Assembly (NCBI GenBank): GCA_035443945.1
Contig: DAOMNQ010000054.1
Coordinates: forward strand, 1 to 18,865
DNA: 18,865 bases
Direction: 5' to 3'
Source: CAADGN01 sp035443945
Lineage (GTDB): Bacteria > Planctomycetota > Phycisphaerae > Phycisphaerales > UBA1924
The translations under genes were made by a program, and so were the position numbers. How positions within the stretch are numbered: the first letter of the stretch is position 1; the number at the start of each line of letters is the position of its first letter. The notes beneath the pieces were generated by a model, which had not been told where the DNA came from, searched no databases, and was given only the letters and a program-made list of their open reading frames with translations. Of the stretch, positions 15,022-18,865 are shown piece by piece.

Positions 15022-15303
15022 ATGGGCGGGAACGCGGGCACGACGGGACAGTCTCAGGGGGGGTTCGCTAAGGCGTTCCTGCCGGGGCTGGTTCTCGGGT
15101 TGATCATTGGGGCGTTCGCGGGTGCGGTGATCCCGCCGATGCTGAGCGGGCCGCCCGCGCCCGCGCCGGGTACGACGGGGCCGGCGACCACGCCGCGCGA
15201 TCGCGAGGAGCAGCCGGTTGCGCCGGCGGTCGAGGAGCCGGAGGAGGAGGTGGTCGAGCAGGGGGATCAGCCGTCGGAGGAGGAGCCGGACGGGGGCGGG
15301 TGA
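15022..15303 (+). CDS. Small single-pass membrane protein with acidic proline-rich tail
   Basis: GGAGG at 15011-15015 lies 6 nt before the ATG, an excellent ribosome-binding site. The 93-residue product has one hydrophobic segment at about 18-41 (AFLPGLVLGLIIGAFAGAVI) with a Gly-rich membrane helix, followed by PPAPAPGTT and a strongly acidic C-terminal half (EEPEEEVVEQ). The short, nearly uncharged N-terminus followed by an acidic tail leaves the topology unclear. No family is recognised. It is 37 bp past the 68-residue ORF and may share its transcript. The hairpin cluster just downstream could affect the end of its mRNA. Confidence 0.72.
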   Translation: MGGNAGTTGQSQGGFAKAFLPGLVLGLIIGAFAGAVIPPMLSGPPAPAPGTTGPATTPRDREEQPVAPAVEEPEEEVVEQGDQPSEEEPDGGG

Positions 15304-15316
15304 GCGGGGTTGGGGC

Positions 15317-15396
15317 GCCCCGTTGGGGCTTGATGCTCCGGCGAGGTGGACCATGGGCGTTGCCCCTGGCTGCGGTTGGATGACGCCTTTGGCGTC
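15317..15396. repeat. Cluster of three short-loop hairpins resembling a REP-type intergenic repeat
   Basis: Three GC stems with 3-nt loops occur in 80 bp. The first is GCCCC-GTT-GGGGC (15317-15329). The second is CCATGGGC-GTT-GCCCCTGG (15351-15369), with one mismatched pair. The third is GACGCC-TTT-GGCGTC (15382-15396). On the minus strand the loops read AAC, AAC and AAA. None has a following T-run, so they are not typical terminators. I recall similar hairpin units in intergenic repeats of planctomycetes and other phyla, but no second copy is in this window. Confidence 0.5.
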
Positions 15397-15457
15397 GGGG
15401 CGGGCGCGTTGGGTGGTGTTGGGAGCGGCGTCGAGCAGCGTGACGGGGTGTGTGTGC

Positions 15458-15463
15458 TACGCT
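15458..15463 (+). promoter_or_regulatory. TANNNT -10 box for a probably leaderless uracil-DNA glycosylase mRNA
   Basis: TACGCT ends 6 nt before the ATG at 15470, with no Shine-Dalgarno sequence between. No -35 element is evident. Confidence 0.5.
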
Positions 15464-15469
15464 CGCTAC

Positions 15470-16279
15470 ATGGGCGTGTCGGCACGGACAGATATGGCAC
15501 GAGCGGTGAAGGTGGTGATCCAGCACGCCGAGACGGCGCGGCTGCTGGGCGTGGGGTTTGTGCCGGTGCGTGCGGCGGGGGTTCCGAAGCAGGCGTTGGA
15601 GACGCGGGACGAGTCGGAGACGGCCGCGCCCGTTGTTGCGGCTCCGGCGGCACGGTCGGCGGCCGCGCGTGCGGGTGGAACGCGGGATCGCGCGGAGGCG
15701 CAGCGTCGGCTGGACGAACTGCGCGAGCGGTACGAGCGTGATGCGCCGCACTCGCGGTTCGTGACGGACCACACGAACATCGTGTTTGGCGAGGGGGATC
15801 CGTGCGCGCGGTTGATGTTCATCGGCGAGGCGCCGGGGGCGGAGGAGGACCGGACGGGCAGGCCGTTCGTGGGCAAGGCGGGGCAGTTGCTGGACAAGAT
15901 GATCGCGGCGATGAAGATGCGGCGCGAGGACGTGTATATCTGCAACGTGCTGAAGACGCGTCCGCCGGGGAACGCGACGCCGACGGTGGAGGAGGCGCGG
16001 CTGTGCGCGCCGTACCTGTTCGAGCAGATCGACATCGTGGATCCGGAGGTGATCGTGACGCTGGGGCTTCCGGCGTCGCGGCTGATCCTGGACCGTGAGG
16101 ACTCGATGGGGAACATGCGGGGGCGGTGGCACGAGTTCGTGCGTCTGGGCAGGCCGGCGATCCCGGTGATGCCGACCTATCACCCGGCGTTCCTGCTGCG
16201 GTCGTACACCGAGGAGAACCGCAAGAAGGTGTGGTCGGACCTGCGGCTGGTGATGGACCGGCTCGGGCTTCCGGGCTGA
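15470..16279 (+). CDS. Family-4-like uracil-DNA glycosylase with most Fe-S cysteines missing
   Basis: The 269-residue product would remove uracil from DNA in base-excision repair. Residues 104-265 match the family-4 glycosylase core: NIVFGEGDP, GEAPGAEEDRTGRPFVGKAG (motif 1, 119-138), NVLKTRPPGNATPT (159-172), VIVTLGLPASRLIL, and TYHPAFLLR (motif 2, 236-244). Family-4 enzymes normally hold a 4Fe-4S cluster with four cysteines: a CxxC pair before NVVFGEG, one in the KCRPP segment, and one shortly after. Here the CxxC pair is absent and KCRPP reads KTRPP with Thr163; only Cys179 is in place. Residues 1-80 are an extra Ala/Arg-rich region without known domain. The ATG at 15470 is chosen because of the TANNNT box; the frame is open further upstream but through the hairpin cluster. 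Confidence 0.88.
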   Translation: MGVSARTDMARAVKVVIQHAETARLLGVGFVPVRAAGVPKQALETRDESETAAPVVAAPAARSAAARAGGTRDRAEAQRRLDELRERYERDAPHSRFVTDHTNIVFGEGDPCARLMFIGEAPGAEEDRTGRPFVGKAGQLLDKMIAAMKMRREDVYICNVLKTRPPGNATPTVEEARLCAPYLFEQIDIVDPEVIVTLGLPASRLILDREDSMGNMRGRWHEFVRLGRPAIPVMPTYHPAFLLRSYTEENRKKVWSDLRLVMDRLGLPG

Positions 16280-16298
16280 GGAGGCCTATAGGCGGCTC

Positions 16299-16498
16299 GC
16301 TCCGTGGGGCAATGGCACTTGGGGACCGGGCAAATCCCGTGGCCGGGGCGGCGTGGCGGACTTTTTTGCGTCCGATTCTGGAACCGTTCCACGGAGCCGT
16401 GCGAAGGGGGAATCGACCGAGACGTGCGGTGTCCGGTTCCTTCCAGAGACCCCCACGAGACCCGGTACTCGGCGATTCGCTGGGTGCCGGGTTTTTTT
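16299..16498 (+). ncRNA. Candidate structured noncoding RNA or long structured 3' UTR
   Basis: About 220 bp after the glycosylase stop contain no plausible ORF but many complementary pairs. They include CGGGCAAATCCCG (16327-16339), CGGAC with GTCCG around six T residues (16357-16374), and TCTGGAA (16377-16383) with TTCCAGA (16441-16447). GGAACCG (16380-16386) also pairs with CGGTTCC (16434-16440), and GTGGGG (16304-16309) with CCCCAC (16451-16456). A strong terminator closes the region. TATAGG at 16287-16292 is a possible -10 box, so the 5' end given is a guess. I checked for tmRNA, RNase P and SRP RNA signatures and saw none; 6S RNA remains possible by size only. Confidence 0.3.
16461..16498 (+). 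terminator. Strong intrinsic terminator
   Basis: CCCGGTACTC (16461-16470) and GGGTGCCGGG (16482-16491) form a 10-bp stem with two G-U pairs and an 11-nt loop, followed by seven T residues (16492-16498). It terminates plus-strand transcription from the glycosylase or the candidate RNA. It ends 6 bp before the stop of the convergent lipoprotein gene. Read on the minus strand it has no T-run. Confidence 0.88.
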
Positions 16499-16503
16499 CG
16501 TGC

Positions 16504-16929
16504 TCAGTCGGTGCCGCCGAAGTGGAGTTCGGTCTCCGGGGGGAGTCTGGTCCACTCGGTGAGGTGCCAGGCGGGGATGGGGGGTGTGCGTGAGCGGTCC
16601 CAGCGGACTTCGAAGGTGAAGGAGAGTTTGTCGCCGATGGCGAGTCCTTCGATGGAGACGCCCTCGGCGAGGGGGAAGGGCATCTGCATCTCGGCCATGC
16701 CGACGACTTCGCCCGCGCCGTTGACGAAGTCGTCGATGCGTTCGTGGTGGATGGTGAAGTTGCTGACGGGGCGGGCAGGGTCTGGGAGGTCTGTGACGAC
16801 GCCGCGGACGCCGCGGTAGATCTGATCGGGCGCGGACGCGTCGGTTGGTTGTGGCTTGGGATCGGAGCACGCGGCGAGGGCCACGCCAGCGCTGAGCAGG
16901 GCCGCCGCGAGCCGTGGTGCGCGTCGCAT
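16504..16929 (-). CDS. Lipoprotein with CusF-like copper-binding domain (probable)
   Basis: The 141-residue product starts with a lipoprotein signal: a basic N-terminus, hydrophobic LAAALLSAGVALAAC, and lipobox LAAC with Cys21 as the lipidated residue. After a short linker, residues 40-115 resemble CusF-type metal-binding domains: RGVRGVVTDLP, then FTIHHERIDDFVN, then VGMAEMQMPFPL and IGDKLSFTFEVRW. The histidine pair and the methionines in GMAEMQM are candidate Cu(I) ligands, as in CusF. It should sit in the cell envelope and may carry or buffer copper. The longer open frame upstream overlaps the next gene and was rejected. Its ATG lies 1 nt after the stop of the basic-protein gene, so they are probably one transcript. 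Metal specificity is inferred. Confidence 0.82.
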   Translation of the reverse strand: MRRAPRLAAALLSAGVALAACSDPKPQPTDASAPDQIYRGVRGVVTDLPDPARPVSNFTIHHERIDDFVNGAGEVVGMAEMQMPFPLAEGVSIEGLAIGDKLSFTFEVRWDRSRTPPIPAWHLTEWTRLPPETELHFGGTD

Positions 16930-16930
16930 G

Positions 16931-17248
16931 TCAGGCCTTTTCGATGGCGAGGAAGGCCTTGACGGCGGCGAGGTCCGGTGCGAGGTCGGGTGTGTAGACC
17001 ATGGACCAGGATTCGCCCTTGCGGACGGTGAGTCCCCTGGCGGGCTTCTCTCGGGCGTACCAGGTGCGGTTGCCGCGGATGTAGGTCCACATGCGCTTGC
17101 GGCGCATTTCCTGTGCGCGTCGGAGGACGCGTTGGACTCCGGGGTCTCTGCGCATGAGGCGAGCGATGGTCTTGACCTGGCCCTGGGCGCGGGGCTGGGC
17201 GGTGATGGTGCAGCGGATGGACTGCCCGGGCTTGAATGCATCGGCCAT
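16931..17248 (-). CDS. Basic protein of unknown function (105 residues)
   Basis: GAGGG on the minus strand (17260-17256) lies 7 nt before the ATG and supports this start. The product begins MADAFKPGQSIRCTITAQPR, continues KTIARLMRRDPGVQRVLRRAQ and WTYIRGNRTWYAREKPARG, and ends DLAAVKAFLAIEKA. It has many Arg and Lys residues, a likely central basic helix, and no signal peptide or membrane segment. I considered ribosomal protein bL19 and rejected it because its conserved motifs are absent. Nucleic-acid binding is conceivable from the charge but is not shown by any motif. It is the first gene of a two-gene unit with the lipoprotein. A perfect hairpin lies in its leader. Confidence 0.8.
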   Translation of the reverse strand: MADAFKPGQSIRCTITAQPRAQGQVKTIARLMRRDPGVQRVLRRAQEMRRKRMWTYIRGNRTWYAREKPARGLTVRKGESWSMVYTPDLAPDLAAVKAFLAIEKA

Positions 17249-17262
17249 GGGAGAACCCTCGA

Positions 17263-17281
17263 CCGCCCCTTCCGGGGGCGG
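17263..17281 (-). promoter_or_regulatory. Perfect hairpin in the leader of the basic-protein gene
   Basis: CCGCCCC and GGGGCGG form a perfect 7-bp stem with a 5-nt loop, 15 bp before the start codon and directly before the Shine-Dalgarno GAGGG. There is no T-run, so it is not a terminator. TATGCT further upstream on the minus strand is a possible -10 box that would put the hairpin in the mRNA. Confidence 0.4.
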
Positions 17282-17353
17282 GACGGGAAGCATAGGCGTG
17301 GGCCGGGTGTGTTCCAGCGGGTGTTGTGGGCGGGTATCGGGAGATGGGTCGGC

Positions 17354-17359
17354 TACAGT
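17354..17359 (+). promoter_or_regulatory. TANNNT -10 box for a probably leaderless MEMO-family mRNA
   Basis: TACAGT ends 6 nt before the ATG at 17366, with no Shine-Dalgarno sequence between. Confidence 0.5.
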
Positions 17360-17365
17360 TGTCGG

Positions 17366-18724
17366 ATGACCCAGCAGACTCCGCCGTCGCCGCCGCCGTT
17401 CCAACCCGATGCTCAGCACCACCAGCGTCCGAGGCTGAGGCCCGTGAGGGGCTTCCCGGTGCAGGCGCAGGACCAGTCCGGCAAGCAGGTGGTGCTGCTC
17501 GGTCTTGCGGACGCGAAGCAGGTGTCTGATCGGCCGCCGGTGGTGGTGACGCCGGCGGTGCAGAACATCCTGCCGCTGATGAACGGGGAGCGTTCGCTGG
17601 ATGACATCGTGAGCGAGGTCGGGCGTGGTCTGTCGCGGGAGATGCTCGAGCCGCTGGTGGCGCAGTTGGACGCCGCGGGTCTGCTGTTCGGCCCCGAGTT
17701 CGACGCGATGCTGGCGAAGATGCGGGCGGACTTCGACAGCAGCACGATCCTGCCGCCCGGGCCGACGGCGGCGATGGCGGACGCGCTGGTGCAGCAGGCG
17801 CTGGGCGAGGGGGTGACGGAGGATCAGAAGGCGGAGCACGGCCCGTCGAAACTGCGCGAGGCGATGGACCAGTGGATCGACGAGTCGCTGAAGAACGCGG
17901 AGAAGCCGAGTTTCGATGCGCTGCCGAAGGCGATCGTGGCGCCGCACGTGGACTATGGGCGCGGGTGGATGAACTACGGGGCGGTGTGGGGACGGATGCG
18001 GGTGGTGGACCGGCCGGACCGGGTGGTGGTGCTGGGGACGAACCACTTCGGGTTCTCGACGGGGGTGGCGGCGTGCGACAAGGGGTACCGCTCGCCGCTG
18101 GGGGACTGCCCGGCGGACGAGGAGATGATCGCGTTCATGCGGGATCGGCTGGGCGAAGCGCTGTTCGCGCACCGGTACGACCACGAGCGAGAGCACTCGA
18201 TCGAGTTGCAGATCCCGTGGATTCAGCACTGCCTGGGGACGGACGCGTCGGGGGCGTACTGCAAGGTGTTTGCTGCGCTCGTGCACGATCCGGCGGTGAA
18301 CAACGGGGAGTCGTACGACGGCGGGGGCGTTGCGATCGGGCCGTTCATCGATGCGCTGCGCGAGGCGATCGCGACGCTGCCGGGGACGACGCTGGTGGTG
18401 AGTTCCGCGGACCTGAGCCACGCGGGGCCTGCGTTCGGCGACCGGCAGACGCTGGCGGGGGATGAGGACGAGCCGCGGCAGTTCCGCGAGCGCGTGCTGA
18501 ACCACGACCGGGAGATGTTGCAGATGATCGCGGAGCGGAGGGCGGACGACCTGATCGCGGCGATGGCGTGGCAGGGGAACCCGACGCGGTGGTGCTCGAC
18601 GGGGAACCTGGTGGCCGCGATGAAGGCGGTCGAGCCGGACGAGGTGGAGATTCTCGGTTATGCGGCCGCGATGGACCAGCAGGGCATGGGCATGGTGTCG
18701 AGCGCGGCGATCGTGATGCGTTGA
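17366..18724 (+). CDS. amrB: MEMO-family protein (AmmeMemoRadiSam system protein B) with N-terminal winged-helix-like region
   Basis: Residues about 185-452 of this 452-residue protein match the MEMO fold, related to LigB-type dioxygenases: APHVDY (His194), GTNHFG (His227), EHSIELQIPW (His277), SSADLSHAG (His352) and RWCSTGNL (Cys410). Human MEMO1 uses two histidines and a cysteine for metal binding; His194, His227 and Cys410 are the likely equivalents. Residues about 60-115, VVVTPAVQNILPLMNGERSL to LVAQLDAAGLLFG, look like a PqqD-type winged helix as found in peptide-recognition elements. The N-terminal 40 residues are Pro/Gln-rich. The upstream in-frame start at 16856 would read through the divergent operon and was rejected. 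Radical-SAM and AMMECR1 partners of the system are not in the window. The family's biochemical role is unsettled. Confidence 0.9.
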   Translation: MTQQTPPSPPPFQPDAQHHQRPRLRPVRGFPVQAQDQSGKQVVLLGLADAKQVSDRPPVVVTPAVQNILPLMNGERSLDDIVSEVGRGLSREMLEPLVAQLDAAGLLFGPEFDAMLAKMRADFDSSTILPPGPTAAMADALVQQALGEGVTEDQKAEHGPSKLREAMDQWIDESLKNAEKPSFDALPKAIVAPHVDYGRGWMNYGAVWGRMRVVDRPDRVVVLGTNHFGFSTGVAACDKGYRSPLGDCPADEEMIAFMRDRLGEALFAHRYDHEREHSIELQIPWIQHCLGTDASGAYCKVFAALVHDPAVNNGESYDGGGVAIGPFIDALREAIATLPGTTLVVSSADLSHAGPAFGDRQTLAGDEDEPRQFRERVLNHDREMLQMIAERRADDLIAAMAWQGNPTRWCSTGNLVAAMKAVEPDEVEILGYAAAMDQQGMGMVSSAAIVMR

Positions 18725-18730
18725 GCAGCC

Positions 18731-18865
18731 ATGGGTTCGGCGGGGGGCATTCCGTGGCGGCCGGACCTCGCGGCGATCGGGCTGTTCGTGCTCGCGGGCG
18801 TGCTGGTCGCCGGCGGGCTGTACCTGCTGTGGGCGGCGCGGCGAGGGCGACCTGAGGCGCCTCTC
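18731..18865 (+). CDS. Membrane protein, N-terminal part (3' partial)
   Basis: ATG at 18731 lies 6 bp after the MEMO stop and the frame stays open to the window edge, giving 45 residues. The sequence MGSAGGIPWRPDLAAIGL leads into a hydrophobic helix, LFVLAGVLVAGGLYLLW, followed by AARRGRP, a positive-inside flank. It therefore looks like a membrane anchor with the rest in the cytoplasm. The short spacing suggests co-transcription with the MEMO gene. No clear Shine-Dalgarno sequence is seen, and the function cannot be judged from this fragment. Confidence 0.55.
   Translation, partial: MGSAGGIPWRPDLAAIGLFVLAGVLVAGGLYLLWAARRGRPEAPL

Noticed and set aside
16357..16374. Run of six T residues as a terminator
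   Set aside because: The T residues lie in the loop of a small hairpin, not after a stem.
16931..17248. Ribosomal protein bL19
   Set aside because: Size and charge are similar but the conserved bL19 motifs are missing.
16856..17365. Upstream in-frame start for the MEMO protein
   Set aside because: It would overlap the divergent two-gene operon; the TANNNT box and the proline-rich start at 17366 fit better.
1..18865. CRISPR arrays, tRNA or rRNA genes, insertion sequences, phage genes
   Set aside because: No direct-repeat array, cloverleaf, rRNA signature, transposase or phage protein was recognised on either strand.

Overview
The window looks like chromosomal DNA of a high-GC planctomycete, most likely class Phycisphaerae. 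The best evidence is four secreted proteins that end in the same duplicated EF-hand-type module closing with Gly-Cys-Pro or Gly-Cys-Asp, the 'GC-type dockerin' tail I associate with Phycisphaerae. An ECF sigma factor beside a membrane Ser/Thr kinase with TPR repeats also fits planctomycetes. No tRNA, rRNA, CRISPR array or transposase gene is visible.

Layout: (1) 1-4079 holds the 3' part of a beta-propeller dockerin protein, then a reprolysin-like metalloprotease gene split by an in-frame TAG at 2253-2255. (2) 4086-6817, minus strand, is an ECF sigma factor followed 17 bp later by a kinase with an anti-sigma-like zinc-binding N-terminus. (3) 6981-8801 is a secreted dockerin protein of unknown function, closed by a strong terminator at 8831-8867. 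(4) 8913-11485 is a tandem-domain universal stress protein overlapping by 4 nt a cation/proton antiporter with a C-terminal PTS EIIA domain. (5) 11607-14755 is a secreted trypsin-like protease with a dockerin tail, overlapping by 4 nt an NAD-dependent sugar epimerase. (6) 14778-16279 has two small ORFs, a cluster of three hairpins resembling a REP-type repeat, and a family-4-like uracil-DNA glycosylase lacking most iron-sulfur ligands. It is followed by about 200 bp of structured noncoding DNA ending in a terminator. (7) 16504-17248, minus strand, is a basic protein of unknown function followed by a lipoprotein with a CusF-like domain. (8) 17366-18724 is a MEMO-family protein (AmmeMemoRadiSam system protein B) with an N-terminal winged-helix-like region, and a membrane protein gene runs off the right edge.

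Functionally, the window mixes an extracellular set (four dockerin proteins, two of them proteases) with envelope and stress genes. The four dockerin tails are alike enough to suggest one shared anchoring or export route, but no cohesin-like partner is visible here. Expression signals fall into two classes. Some genes have a Shine-Dalgarno sequence or overlap the gene before them. Four others have a TANNNT box 6-8 nt before the ATG and no Shine-Dalgarno sequence, which suggests leaderless mRNAs.

Plus-strand genes favour G-ending codons and minus-strand genes C-ending codons, so the plus strand is G-rich throughout, probably as the leading replication strand. The interrupted metalloprotease is the exception, with mixed codon endings.
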